Part shown: one piece after another, positions 8,453-17,715 of the stretch | Position numbering within the stretch: position 1 is the first letter of the stretch | How the letters are laid out: every line of letters starts with the position of its first letter | Assembly: GCF_000739735.1 (NCBI RefSeq) | Contig: NZ_BBJF01000009.1 | Location: 62,001-126,000 of the forward strand | DNA from: Paraburkholderia ginsengisoli NBRC 100965 | Lineage (GTDB): Bacteria > Pseudomonadota > Gammaproteobacteria > Burkholderiales > Burkholderiaceae | Direction of reading: 5' to 3' | Length of the DNA stretch: 64,000 bases | Made by a program: the position numbers and the translations under genes | The notes under the pieces: model-generated | Seen by the model: the letters and a program-made list of their open reading frames with translations, nothing else | What the model was told of the DNA's origin: nothing | Database searches by the model: none

Positions 8453-9616
8453 ATGCTCGGAATCAATAGCAACATCAATTCGCTGGTTGCACAGCAGAAC
8501 CTGACCGGCTCGGGTAGCGCACTCTCGCAAGCGATCACGCGTCTGTCGTCGGGCAAGCGCATCAACAGCGCAGCTGACGATGCAGCCGGTCTCGCAATCT
8601 CGAACATCATGCAGACCCAGATCAACGGTCTGAATCAAGGTGTGTCGAACTCGAACGACGGCGTGTCGATGGTACAAACGGCGTCGAGCGGCCTGTCGTC
8701 GCTGACCAGCAGCCTGCAACGTATCCGCCAGCTCGCAACGCAAGCGACCAACGGCAGCATGACCGATGACGACCGCGCAGCACTGCAGCAGGAAGTCACG
8801 CAACAGGTTTCGGAAATCAACCGTATCGCATCGCAAACGACGTACAACGGCATGAACGTGCTGAACGGCACGCTCGGTTCGGTCTCGTTCCAGGTCGGCG
8901 CGAACGTCGGTCAGACGATCACCCTGAACCTGTCGCAAAACATGTCGGCTGCAGCAGTCGGCAGCGGCGTGCCGCAAGCCGGCCAGACCCTCGGCACGTT
9001 CACGGGCCTGAGCCTGGATTCGGCAGGTGCAGCAGTCTCGAGCGGCGCGCCGGCGACCACGTCGATCAACGTGGTTTCGGACGGCAGCGGCGGCTTCTCG
9101 TTCACCGACCAGAACAACATCGCGCTGAGCTCGGCGGCAGTTAGCGCGCTGTTCTCGGGCGGCACGGTCAGCGGCAACAGCATCGCGGGTTCGGGCACGG
9201 CGATCACGCTGGGCGACTCGGGCCTGACGGCTCTGGGTGCGGCAGGTGGCTCGGCTACCGACGCAGCGGTGTTGACGCAGATCAAGGCGTACAACTCGCC
9301 GACGACCGTTGCAAACGTCGACATCAGCACGCAAAGCGGCGCAAGCATGGCGATGGAATCGATCGACAACGCCCTGAGCGTCCTGAATAACCTGCAAGCA
9401 ACGCTCGGCGCAGCGCAAAACCGTTTCACGGCAATCGGCACGACGCAGCAAGCTCAGTCGACCGACTTGTCGAGCGCACAATCGTCGATCCAGGACGCCG
9501 ACTTCGCACAGGAAACCGCTAACCTGAGCAAGGCGCAAGTGCTGCAGCAAGCCGGTATCTCGGTGCTGTCGCAAGCGAACTCGCAACCGCAGCAGATCCT
9601 GAAGCTCCTGCAGTAA
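8453..9616 (+). CDS. fliC: Flagellin
   Basis: The filament subunit, exported by the flagellar type III system. It has 387 residues. The N-terminal D0/D1 domain begins MLGINSNINSLVAQQNLTGS and includes LSSGKRINSAADDAAGLAIS. The C-terminal D1/D0 ends QANSQPQQILKLLQ. The central part (about residues 165-290) is a compact, Ser/Thr/Ala/Gly-rich variable domain with very few charged residues, a plausible target for O-glycosylation by the genes downstream (inference). It starts with AGGAGA seven bases before the ATG and is driven by the FliA-type promoter at 8334. It is likely monocistronic, since an inverted repeat follows. Confidence 0.97.
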   Translation: MLGINSNINSLVAQQNLTGSGSALSQAITRLSSGKRINSAADDAAGLAISNIMQTQINGLNQGVSNSNDGVSMVQTASSGLSSLTSSLQRIRQLATQATNGSMTDDDRAALQQEVTQQVSEINRIASQTTYNGMNVLNGTLGSVSFQVGANVGQTITLNLSQNMSAAAVGSGVPQAGQTLGTFTGLSLDSAGAAVSSGAPATTSINVVSDGSGGFSFTDQNNIALSSAAVSALFSGGTVSGNSIAGSGTAITLGDSGLTALGAAGGSATDAAVLTQIKAYNSPTTVANVDISTQSGASMAMESIDNALSVLNNLQATLGAAQNRFTAIGTTQQAQSTDLSSAQSSIQDADFAQETANLSKAQVLQQAGISVLSQANSQPQQILKLLQ

Positions 9617-9673
9617 CACGCCTCACGTCGCATGCGTCCCGCCCGCCCCATTCGGCGTGTGGGACACAAAACC

Positions 9674-9695
9674 ATCGGGAGGCCTGCCTCCCGAT
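9674..9695 (+). terminator. Hairpin after fliC
   Basis: Perfect inverted repeat ATCGGGAGGC / GCCTCCCGAT separated by two bases, 58 bp after the fliC stop. The following sequence is only moderately T-rich, so it may terminate or simply stabilise the abundant fliC mRNA 3' end. Confidence 0.5.
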
Positions 9696-9752
9696 TACCG
9701 CTTTCAGATCTGAATCGATTCACACTAAATCGCCGAAACACGGAGCCCGTCC

Positions 9753-11345
9753 ATGTCCACCGTATCCTCGACCGCAGGTTCGATCGCCAGTACTGTCGCC
9801 GCCACCACCGCAGCGAGCAACGCCGCGCTGCAGGCAGCCGCACAGTCGATCATCAGCGGGTCGACCAATTCGTCGATGGACGTGAATTCGCTCGTGACGG
9901 CGCTCGTCAACTCCAAGATCGCTGGCCAGGCCGCGACGCTCGCCGCAGAGCAGACGACCGACAACACCCAGATTTCCGCCTACGGCACGCTCTCGGCTGC
10001 ACTGTCCGCGCTGCAAGCCGGACTGACCACTCTCTCGAACGGGACGGCCGTGAGCGACTTCACGGCGACGATGAGCGGAACCGGCATCACGGCCACGGCG
10101 GGCAACGGCGCGGTAGCGGGCTCCTATTCGATCGATGTCGCCCAGGTGGCGACGGCCCAGGTGCTGACGTCGACCGGCTATGACGCGAAGACGGCGCTCG
10201 CCTCCGGATCGAGCACGATGACGCTCTCCGTGGGCGGCAAGAGCACAACGATTTCGCTCGACAGCTCCAACAGCACGATCTCCGGCATCGCGGCGGCCAT
10301 CAATGGCGCGAGCAACAACCCCGGTGTGTCCGCGACGGTCGTCAACGGCGCGGACGGTGCCCACCTCGTGCTGCATTCGACCTCGACCGGCTCCGCGGGC
10401 GGGATCAGCGTGCAGATCAGCGATTCGAAGCCGGGCGACGCACTGAACAACCTCGCCGTGTCGAGCAACAACGGTACGACGTTGACCGGCACATCGGGCG
10501 CGACCAGCGCGCAGCTTGCGGCCAATCAGTCGACGCTCGACGACGGCTCGGGAAACCCCGTCAAAAGCACGTCCTACTGGACCCAGACGACGGCCGCGCA
10601 GGATGCCTATTTCACGATCGACGGCACTGGGGTTACCAGCTCGACGAACACCGTGACCTCCGCAGTGTCCGGCATCACGCTGAACCTCTCGGCCGCTTCG
10701 GTCGACTCGACCGGTTCCACGCCGCAAACGCTGACGGTCGCCCAGGACACCACCTCGCAGGCGAACACGATCAACCAGTTCGTCACGCTGTACAACACGC
10801 TCGTCACGACGATGGGCGCGTTGACCGCATACAGTTCGACCTCGACATCGCAGGGCGTGCTGCTCGGCGACTCGACGCTGAACATGGTGCAGAACCAGAT
10901 GGCCTCGATCGTGTCGACGGGCGTTAAAAACGGCAACACGACCACGAGCCTTGCGTCGATCGGCATCACGCTGAAGGCGGACGGCACGCTCGTGGTCGAT
11001 GACGACACGCTGAACAGCGCGTTGAAGGACAATCAGTCGACGGTGGCGACGCTCTTCAACTCGACCAATGGCGTCGGGGAGCAGTTGAACAGCAACATCA
11101 CCGACTATCTTTCGGATAGCGGCATCATCAAGACGCGCACTGACGGGCTCAACGCGGACCTGACCAACCTCACGACGCAACAGACGTCGCTGACGAATTA
11201 TCAGACGCAGCTCACCAGCATGTACACCGCGCAGTTCACGGCGCTCAACACGCTGATGGCGACGATGAACAGTAACTCGCAATATCTGACGCAACTCTTC
11301 GGCGGCGCGAACAGCGCCGGCGCGATGTCCGACAACAAGAGCTAA
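9753..11345 (+). CDS. fliD: Flagellar filament cap protein (HAP2)
   Basis: The 530-residue cap that sits at the filament tip and assembles flagellin. The N-terminal domain has the FliD_N core (MDVNSLVTALVNSKIAGQAATLAAEQ, residues about 48-75). The C-terminal FliD_C coiled-coil part ends ...MATMNSNSQYLTQLFGGANS. It lies 136 bp after fliC and 20 bp before fliT. Its last 73 codons are duplicated in inverted, decayed form at 6447-6665. It is rich in Ser and Thr, like the flagellin. Confidence 0.95.
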   Translation: MSTVSSTAGSIASTVAATTAASNAALQAAAQSIISGSTNSSMDVNSLVTALVNSKIAGQAATLAAEQTTDNTQISAYGTLSAALSALQAGLTTLSNGTAVSDFTATMSGTGITATAGNGAVAGSYSIDVAQVATAQVLTSTGYDAKTALASGSSTMTLSVGGKSTTISLDSSNSTISGIAAAINGASNNPGVSATVVNGADGAHLVLHSTSTGSAGGISVQISDSKPGDALNNLAVSSNNGTTLTGTSGATSAQLAANQSTLDDGSGNPVKSTSYWTQTTAAQDAYFTIDGTGVTSSTNTVTSAVSGITLNLSAASVDSTGSTPQTLTVAQDTTSQANTINQFVTLYNTLVTTMGALTAYSSTSTSQGVLLGDSTLNMVQNQMASIVSTGVKNGNTTTSLASIGITLKADGTLVVDDDTLNSALKDNQSTVATLFNSTNGVGEQLNSNITDYLSDSGIIKTRTDGLNADLTNLTTQQTSLTNYQTQLTSMYTAQFTALNTLMATMNSNSQYLTQLFGGANSAGAMSDNKS

Positions 11346-11665
11346 GCGCAGGAGGGAGACATCACATGGAATTCGCGACGCGCATGGATCGCATCTGGGA
11401 ACTCACCAAGTCCATCGAGCAGGCAGCGGCTGTCGCCGAGTGGGAACGGGCGGCGGAGTTCGCGAGCGAGCGCTCGCCGCTCCTCATGTCGCTCTCCGCA
11501 GAACAGGCGGGCGCCGCGCTCGATGTGCTCAGGCAGGTTCACGAGATCGACACCCGGATCGCCGCCGAGGCGCAGTTGGCCCAGAGCGAACTCGGCGCGG
11601 AGTACCAGGCGAGCATGCGGGCCACCCGTAACGTCGGCCAGTACCAGCGCATCGCGCAATTCTGA
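11125..11665 (+). repeat. Inverted repeat, intact copy (fliD 3' end and fliT)
   Basis: The functional counterpart of 6127-6664, in opposite orientation. It spans the last 73 codons of fliD, the intergenic ribosome site and all of fliT. Recombination between the two copies would invert about 4.5 kb containing the antiporter, fliC and the 5' part of fliD. Confidence 0.88.
11366..11665 (+). CDS. fliT: Flagellar protein FliT (FliD export chaperone)
   Basis: A 99-residue helical cytoplasmic protein. In the family FliT binds FliD before export and can restrain FlhDC. It begins MEFATRMDRIWELTKSIEQA and is mostly amphipathic helix, ending QYQRIAQF. Position directly after fliD and the near-100-residue length fit FliT. 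No fliS (flagellin chaperone) lies in this locus. AGGAGG is found 11 bases before the ATG. A broken homologue lies at 6127-6425. Confidence 0.85.
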   Translation: MEFATRMDRIWELTKSIEQAAAVAEWERAAEFASERSPLLMSLSAEQAGAALDVLRQVHEIDTRIAAEAQLAQSELGAEYQASMRATRNVGQYQRIAQF

Positions 11666-11717
11666 AGCCGAAGTAAAACGATCCCGATTGCGCGCTTCGC
11701 GCCGCATTCACCTGTAG

Positions 11718-11749
11718 AGGCCCGCCTGATGCGGGCCTTTCCTCTTTTT
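11718..11749 (+). terminator. Intrinsic terminator after fliDT
   Basis: AGGCCCGC / GCGGGCCT stem (11718-11725 and 11731-11738) with a five-base loop, followed by TTCCTCTTTTT. It ends the fliD-fliT unit and separates it from the glycosylation cassette. Confidence 0.85.
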
Positions 11750-11888
11750 ACGCCCGTTCAGCCGCATTGCACGGCATCGCCTACTGATCAAATTGACGGC
11801 CATTTTGGCTCCAACTCGGCGTATGGGCGGGATTGCCCGCGCCTCATAATTTCCCTACCGCTTCTTGCCGCGCTCGCACGCCTTCGTC

Positions 11889-14800
11889 ATGACCGCTTCT
11901 GCCACTTTGATCGAAAACACCACGTCAGCCTCTGAAGCGCAACGCATCCACGACATCGAACTCGCGATGGAAGCCGGCATTGCACATCATCGCAAGCAGC
12001 AATACGGCGAAGCCGCGGCGCTCTATGCGGCCGTTCTCAACGCGGACAACGGTCATGTCGACGCCAATTACCACATGGGCGTGCTGCGGATGCAGACTGG
12101 CCTGCCGGCCGAGGCGATACCACATTTCGAAATCGTGCTCGGCCACACGCCGAATTTCGCGCAGCTCTGGGTCTACTATTTCCACGCGCTCGTCGGCAGC
12201 GATCAGGTAGAAGCGGCGCGAGTCTCGCTCGATCTCGCGCGCCAATGCGGCGTTCCAGCAGACGCCATCGACACATTGCGAGCCACTCTCAGCGAGCAGA
12301 ACGGCCTGGCCACGCCCGCCGTCCCGGCAGCCGCCGAAACATCCAGACAGGGCGCGCCCCACACCCCGCCGCCCGCAGCTGAGCTCGACAGGCGCCGCGC
12401 CAGTGCAGCGGAGCTACAGGAATACGCAGACCTGTTCAATAGCGGAAAAATCGAGGCGGCACTGGACGTGGCCCGTCATTTGACAACGCAATATCCATCG
12501 CACGGCGAATGCTGGCTGGCGCTCACGCACGCCCTGCAGCGCAACGGTCAATTCGCGGAATCCGTCAACGCGGCCGAGCCGGCCGCCCGCCTGCTGCCAG
12601 ACAACGTGATCGCACAGACGATGCTGGCGGACGCGCTCTTCATCGTGCGCGAGTTTCCGCGCGCGGAAACACACTGCCGTCAGGCGCTCGAGCGGCATCC
12701 CGAAAGCGCCGGCCTGCATCGCACACTGGGTGCCACCATGCAGGTGCAGGGCCGCAGCGTCGACGGCATCGCCGAGATCCGGCGCGCCGTGGAGCTCGCG
12801 CCGGACGACGCCCTTGAACTCGACGCGCTTGGCAACGCACTGGCGCAGCACGGCGAATACGACGAAGCGGAAGCTGCATTCCGCCGCGCGCTCGACATGG
12901 CTCCGACGCAGCCAGCGACGAATAGCAACCTGCTGTTCTGTCTGATGCATAAGTACGATCTGAACGCGGCCAGCGCCTTCGCGGAGTTCCAGCAATTCGC
13001 CGCGCGCTACGAAGCCCCGCTGCGCGCGCACTGGCCGCAGCACACCAATGACCGTGATCCGGCAAAGCGCTTGCGGATCGGCTTTGTGTCGGGCGACCTG
13101 TTCGATCATCCAGTCGCCTACTTCTTCCTCTCGGTCGTGGAGCAGCTGGCGCGCGACGCCAGCCTCTCGCTGCACGTCTATTCGAACTACGCGGCAAGCG
13201 ACAGCTTCACCGCGAAAATACGCGCTCATGCGCAAGGATGGCGCGATGTCTTCGGCATGAGCGATGCCGTTATCGCGCAGACGATCCGCAACGACGGCAT
13301 CGACATCCTCGTCGACCTCTCCGGCCATACGGGCCGCAACCGGCTCGTGGCGTTCGCGCACAAGCCGGCGCCGGTGCAGGTAAGCTGGATCGGCAATCCG
13401 TCCACGACGGGTCTGACGGCCATCGACTACTACATGTCGGACCGTTTCGTTACGCCGCTCGAACAGTTCACCGGTCAGTTCTCCGAAAAGCTCGTCTTCC
13501 TGCCGGCGCTGGCGCCGTTCAAGCCGCACCCGGACGCGCCGGAGGTAAACGAACTGCCGGCCCTGAAAGATGGCTATCTGACGTTCGGCAGCTTCAGCCG
13601 GATCGTCAAGATCGGGCCGCAGGTCGTGGCCCTCTGGTCTCGCGTGCTGCGCGAGGTGCCGGATTCGCGCATGCTGATCGGCGCGATTTCGTCGACGGAG
13701 CAAATGAGCAAGATCGCCGGCATGTTCGCGAACGAAGGCATCGACGCGAGCCGCGTCAGCTTCCTGCAGCGCAAGAGCGTGACCCAGTATCTGCAACAGC
13801 ACAATCTGGTGGATGTGTGCCTCGACGCGTTCCCGTTCGCAGGCTCGACCACAACCATGCACGCCCTCTGGATGGGCGTTCCGACAATGACGCTGCCCGG
13901 CTTCTCGATGGCCAGCCGCGGCAGCACGGGCTGGCTCTGTCACCTCGGGCTGGAAGAGGCATTTGTCGCGCGCGATCAGGACGATTTCGTGCGCAAGTGC
14001 GCGGCGCTCGCCGCCGACCCCGAGGCGCTCGCTACGGTCCGCAGAACGCTTCGCCAGCACTGCATGCAGTCGCCTATCGTCAGCGCGAGCGCGATCGCCA
14101 ATGCGGCATCGCGTGCGCTGCGCACGATGTGGCAGCGCTGGTGCGATGGACTGGCGCCCGAGCACTTCGAGGTACCGGCGCAAGCCACCGACGCGAACGC
14201 AGCCGGCAACAGCCCCACCGACTTGTCGCATGGCGCGCGCGCCGCGCTGACGGGGGAATTCTTCGATACGCTCACGGCCCTGCTGGACGCAAAGCAGTTC
14301 GCCGAGGCCGAAGCCATCGCCCGCCAGTTCACGTCGCTAATGCCGGAAGCGGGCGGCGGCTGGCACAAACTGGCGACGGCACTGCGGGCACAAGGCAAAT
14401 CTCTCGAAGCACTGGAACCCCTGCAAAAAGCCTATGCGCTCTTGCCAAACGATGCAGGCATCCGTCACGAACTGGCCCAGTTATCGCAATACGTGAGCGA
14501 CCTCAAGCGCATCGCACCGGTGAACAAGGCTTTGCCAGCAAGCGCGCTGACGGCGCTGCGGCCGCACAGCCAACAGTATCGCCATCCGGCCGGGGCGCTG
14601 GTTGCGAACATGCCAGTGCTGATCCCTACTTTCAACAATGCGACATATCTGCGCCGGATGATTGCGCAGCTTAACGCCAGAGGCATGCGTAACATCATCG
14701 TCGTGGACAATGCGTCGAGCGCACCGGCCATGCTCGACTACCTCGAGAGCATCCAGGACGCCGTGAGCGTCGTCCGGCTCGACGATAACGTCGGACCGCG

Positions 14801-15296
14801 TGCGATCACGCAATCGGAAATCATCTACCAGCGCTTGCCGGAGATCTTCTGCATCACCGATCCCGATCTCGAACTGAATCACGAGTTGCCGGACACCTTC
14901 CTGTTCGATCTGATCGATGCGACGGAAACGCTGAAGATCGGCAAGGCCGGCTTTGCGCTCGACATCTCGCAACCGGAGTTGATGGACGAGAAGGCGCTGG
15001 GCATCGCCCAGTCGGACGGCGTGAATACGTACAACCTGATCGAGTGGGAATCGCGCTTCTGGCAATACCGGATTGGCGCGACCTCCTATGGCGATCCGAT
15101 CTTTCACGCGCCGATTGACACGACCTTTGCGGTTTACAACAAGCGGTACTTCCGGCGCGACAAGCACCTGGCCGCCGTGCGATTCGGCGGCAGATACACG
15201 TGCCGGCATCTGCCCTGGTACAAAGACAACGGGCTCGACGCAGCGGAGGATCAGTTTTATCGCGAGAATCAGGAATGGTCGACGTTTCTGAAGTGA
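11889..15296 (+). CDS. TPR / GT41 (SPINDLY/OGT-like) glycosyltransferase fused to a GT-A type glycosyltransferase
   Basis: A 1135-residue soluble enzyme. Residues about 10-110 and 165-370 are TPR repeats. About 390-760 is the GT41 catalytic domain (RIGFVSGDLFDHPVAYF, ILVDLSGHTGRNRL, QVSWIGNPSTTGL, LDAFPFAGSTTTMHALWMG), which in OGT and its bacterial relatives O-glycosylates Ser/Thr of proteins. About 785-870 is another TPR pair. About 905-1135 looks like a GT-A domain (PVLIPTFNNATYLRRM, IIVVDNAS, and D-P-D near residue 991). The ATG at 11889 is chosen over a TTG 24 bases upstream; neither has a good ribosome site. It lies just after fliDT, so flagellin is the likely substrate (inference). The joined second transferase might extend the first sugar. 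Confidence 0.88.
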   Translation: MTASATLIENTTSASEAQRIHDIELAMEAGIAHHRKQQYGEAAALYAAVLNADNGHVDANYHMGVLRMQTGLPAEAIPHFEIVLGHTPNFAQLWVYYFHALVGSDQVEAARVSLDLARQCGVPADAIDTLRATLSEQNGLATPAVPAAAETSRQGAPHTPPPAAELDRRRASAAELQEYADLFNSGKIEAALDVARHLTTQYPSHGECWLALTHALQRNGQFAESVNAAEPAARLLPDNVIAQTMLADALFIVREFPRAETHCRQALERHPESAGLHRTLGATMQVQGRSVDGIAEIRRAVELAPDDALELDALGNALAQHGEYDEAEAAFRRALDMAPTQPATNSNLLFCLMHKYDLNAASAFAEFQQFAARYEAPLRAHWPQHTNDRDPAKRLRIGFVSGDLFDHPVAYFFLSVVEQLARDASLSLHVYSNYAASDSFTAKIRAHAQGWRDVFGMSDAVIAQTIRNDGIDILVDLSGHTGRNRLVAFAHKPAPVQVSWIGNPSTTGLTAIDYYMSDRFVTPLEQFTGQFSEKLVFLPALAPFKPHPDAPEVNELPALKDGYLTFGSFSRIVKIGPQVVALWSRVLREVPDSRMLIGAISSTEQMSKIAGMFANEGIDASRVSFLQRKSVTQYLQQHNLVDVCLDAFPFAGSTTTMHALWMGVPTMTLPGFSMASRGSTGWLCHLGLEEAFVARDQDDFVRKCAALAADPEALATVRRTLRQHCMQSPIVSASAIANAASRALRTMWQRWCDGLAPEHFEVPAQATDANAAGNSPTDLSHGARAALTGEFFDTLTALLDAKQFAEAEAIARQFTSLMPEAGGGWHKLATALRAQGKSLEALEPLQKAYALLPNDAGIRHELAQLSQYVSDLKRIAPVNKALPASALTALRPHSQQYRHPAGALVANMPVLIPTFNNATYLRRMIAQLNARGMRNIIVVDNASSAPAMLDYLESIQDAVSVVRLDDNVGPRAITQSEIIYQRLPEIFCITDPDLELNHELPDTFLFDLIDATETLKIGKAGFALDISQPELMDEKALGIAQSDGVNTYNLIEWESRFWQYRIGATSYGDPIFHAPIDTTFAVYNKRYFRRDKHLAAVRFGGRYTCRHLPWYKDNGLDAAEDQFYRENQEWSTFLK

Positions 15297-15398
15297 CCGC
15301 GCAATTAGCTCAAAATCTCAAGAAAACCGGCGCGTTCGCCGCGGGTCTGACGCATCAGGCCCTGCCGCTCACGATCCGTTGATGGAAGCCCTACCTAG

Positions 15399-16064
15399 AT
15401 GAGCACGACGTTCAAAATTTATTGCATCAACCTCGACCATCGCACGGATCGATGGCAGGACGCGCAGAAAAATCACCGGGCGAATGGACTGGTTCCCGAA
15501 GAGATTTCGCGTTGGAGCGCCATTGTGGATAAGGACTTTGGTGCGCTCGGATGCACGAAATCGCATGTCTCCGCTTTGACGCACTTTCTCACGCGCGAGA
15601 CCGCCCCTTATTGCGTCATTCTCGAAGATGATTTCGACTTCACTCGCCCCGTCAGTGAATTTGTCGCCTGTTTCAACCGGCTCGCGGAACATCATATCGA
15701 ATGGGACGTGCTGCTTTTGACCGGCACGGCGGTTCTGGCGTATGAGCCGAACAATAACGCGGGCGCTGCAAGAATATTCGAATCGCAGACAACCGCCGGG
15801 TATGTGGTTTCACGCAACTACGTCCCTACGCTGCTCGCCTGTTTCGCAGAAACGATTCCCGCGATGGAAAAGATGCGCCATATCAGGCCCCGTGAGTTCG
15901 CAACCATGCGCCTCGCCGTCGATATGGTCTGGAAGAGACTGCAGAGAAATGATCGCTGGTACATCTGCCATCCCGCCATTGGACGTCAGCGCCCGTCTTT
16001 CTCCGACATCATGAATCAGCACGTGGATTACGGCGCCGTCACCTACGGCGTGGCCCAGCCATGA
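15399..16064 (+). CDS. Glycosyltransferase family 25 protein
   Basis: A 221-residue cytoplasmic transferase of the LPS-glycosyltransferase (Lex1/LgtB-like, GT25) family. Seen: INLDHRTDRW at the N terminus, the donor-site region GALGCTKSHVSAL (residues 48-60) and the acidic VILEDDFDF motif (73-81) with E76-D77-D78. The family usually transfers galactose or glucose to LPS, but here the neighbours are flagellar and GT41 genes, so a role in building the flagellin glycan is my inference. It starts 102 bp after the GT41 fusion, probably in one transcript. The ribosome site is weak. Confidence 0.87.
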   Translation: MSTTFKIYCINLDHRTDRWQDAQKNHRANGLVPEEISRWSAIVDKDFGALGCTKSHVSALTHFLTRETAPYCVILEDDFDFTRPVSEFVACFNRLAEHHIEWDVLLLTGTAVLAYEPNNNAGAARIFESQTTAGYVVSRNYVPTLLACFAETIPAMEKMRHIRPREFATMRLAVDMVWKRLQRNDRWYICHPAIGRQRPSFSDIMNQHVDYGAVTYGVAQP

Positions 16065-16151
16065 TTTCGCCCCGCGGTAAGCCTCCGCTTTTCCGCAAAG
16101 GGTAGGTATCGGGCGCGATCAATCCCATGTTTTTGCCTTCTGGCTCGTCAT

Positions 16152-17627
16152 ATGCAATCCGTCAACTCATTCGATATATTCGACACGTTAATTGCCCGCC
16201 GCTGCATAGAACCTAAAAAGATCTTTGCACAGGTTGGTCAGATTATTGCGTGGCCCCATTTTTCCGATGCCCGCGTCAAAGCCGAGCAGGCCCTCGCGGC
16301 GGCCGGCCTCGCGTATACGTTCGACGACATTTACGAACGCATGCGCCAGGACCTGTCTCTCGATCAGCAGGAAACGGAGGATCTGAAGACCGTCGAGCTT
16401 GCCGTTGAACTGGAAAACGTCATCCCCATTACCGAGAACATTAGAAAGGTACGCAACGGAGATCTGCTGATTTCCGATATGTATCTTCCTGCGTCGGCGA
16501 TCAGGCTCATGCTCGAGCGCGCGGGCTTGCGCGCGCATGTCGGCCTGATCGTCACGAACAATGGCAAGCACACGGGATCAATCTGGTCGCAGATCGCCCC
16601 GAAAGTCAAAATCGTCAAGCACCTCGGGGACAATCAGCATTCCGATGTTCGCTCTCCGATTGCCAACGGCATTTTCGCCGAACATTTCAGTGGCTTCGCT
16701 CCCAGCGACTACGAGAAGTTCTTCATTGAAAACGGCCTTGTGACGTTGGCGCAACTCGTCAGAGAACTCAGGCTGCGACATATCGATCCGGGACACGGTG
16801 CGGCGAAGAATATCCACAAGGAAATCCAGTTCAACAACAACATTCCGTTTTTGCTGCTTTCCGCCGCGTACACAAACCACCTTGTTCGCAGTAGAAATCT
16901 CCGAGGCGCCGCGTTCTGCAGCAGAGATTGCCTGTATCTCCACGATATCTATCGCCAGCTTTTCGAGGACGATTCGCTCTATCTGTACACGAGCCGCCTC
17001 TCGCGAATCAAGTGCTCGCCCGACTACGAATCGTATGTCAGGAAGAAGATTACCGGCGACCACGTGGTTGTCGATATGTGTGGAACGGGCTGGTCGCTGG
17101 GCGCGCTTTATCAGCGCCTCGGCATTCAACCGACCACGCTGCTTCTCCATTTCGTCTCCGCCAACGGCAAAGCCGTCAGGCCGTATGACGCGATCAGGCA
17201 ATACACGCCGCCCGACAAACTCGAGTACATCATTGGCGAGACAGAAGTCAACAACGCGCTCATCGAAATGCTGAACTATACCGGCCACGGCATGGTTGAG
17301 GATGTAACGCGTTTTTCGGGCGATGACAACTGGTATCCGGTTCAGGAATCTCCCGACTATCCGCGCGAGGTTCGCGAATTTGTCGAGATTATCGAAGAGG
17401 CTCACCAGAATTTCCGCGACACGCTGAAAAATCACGACAAGGCCCGCCTGGTCGAAGAAATGCACGCATGTGTGGACAGGATCCCGGCGATCATGTCGAG
17501 CCTGTATGCGGACATCGGCAAGAAGGCCGCTCATCTACTCGATATCTGGAAATACCACCGGGCGCAAGACGAACACACGACGTGGAAGCTCAACAAGCAA
17601 AAGGCGATCGAGGTTGCGGCGGCATAG
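16152..17627 (+). CDS. HAD-like hydrolase-domain protein (COG5610 type)
   Basis: A 491-residue protein. Residues 1-200 form a HAD-like domain with motif I SFDIFDTLI (D8, D11) and a second motif around residue 109, LISDMYLPAS. This combination is typical of the large predicted HAD proteins (COG5610) found in polysaccharide and glycan clusters. The remaining 290 residues have no motif that I recognise but include CSRDCLYLHDIY and VVVDMCGTGWSLG. Activity and substrate are unknown. It sits in the cassette after the GT25 gene. Base composition looks less GC-rich than the flanking genes, suggesting transfer. Confidence 0.75.
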   Translation: MQSVNSFDIFDTLIARRCIEPKKIFAQVGQIIAWPHFSDARVKAEQALAAAGLAYTFDDIYERMRQDLSLDQQETEDLKTVELAVELENVIPITENIRKVRNGDLLISDMYLPASAIRLMLERAGLRAHVGLIVTNNGKHTGSIWSQIAPKVKIVKHLGDNQHSDVRSPIANGIFAEHFSGFAPSDYEKFFIENGLVTLAQLVRELRLRHIDPGHGAAKNIHKEIQFNNNIPFLLLSAAYTNHLVRSRNLRGAAFCSRDCLYLHDIYRQLFEDDSLYLYTSRLSRIKCSPDYESYVRKKITGDHVVVDMCGTGWSLGALYQRLGIQPTTLLLHFVSANGKAVRPYDAIRQYTPPDKLEYIIGETEVNNALIEMLNYTGHGMVEDVTRFSGDDNWYPVQESPDYPREVREFVEIIEEAHQNFRDTLKNHDKARLVEEMHACVDRIPAIMSSLYADIGKKAAHLLDIWKYHRAQDEHTTWKLNKQKAIEVAAA

Positions 17628-17715
17628 TTATCTTCAAGAATTCCGAATGGCTTGACATACGGGCCACGTCGTTCCTTTATTGCCTTTCTGTTATGAACCG
17701 CCGGACGGAGCATAA

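Noticed and set aside
8453..9616. fliC phase-variation switch with a site-specific invertase
   Set aside because: No invertase gene in the window and the flanking repeats are long homologous genes, not short recombinase sites; only homologous inversion is considered.
12414..14231. 605-codon antisense frame inside the GT41 fusion gene
   Set aside because: The sense frame has clear catalytic motifs; the antisense product is Arg/His-rich low-complexity.
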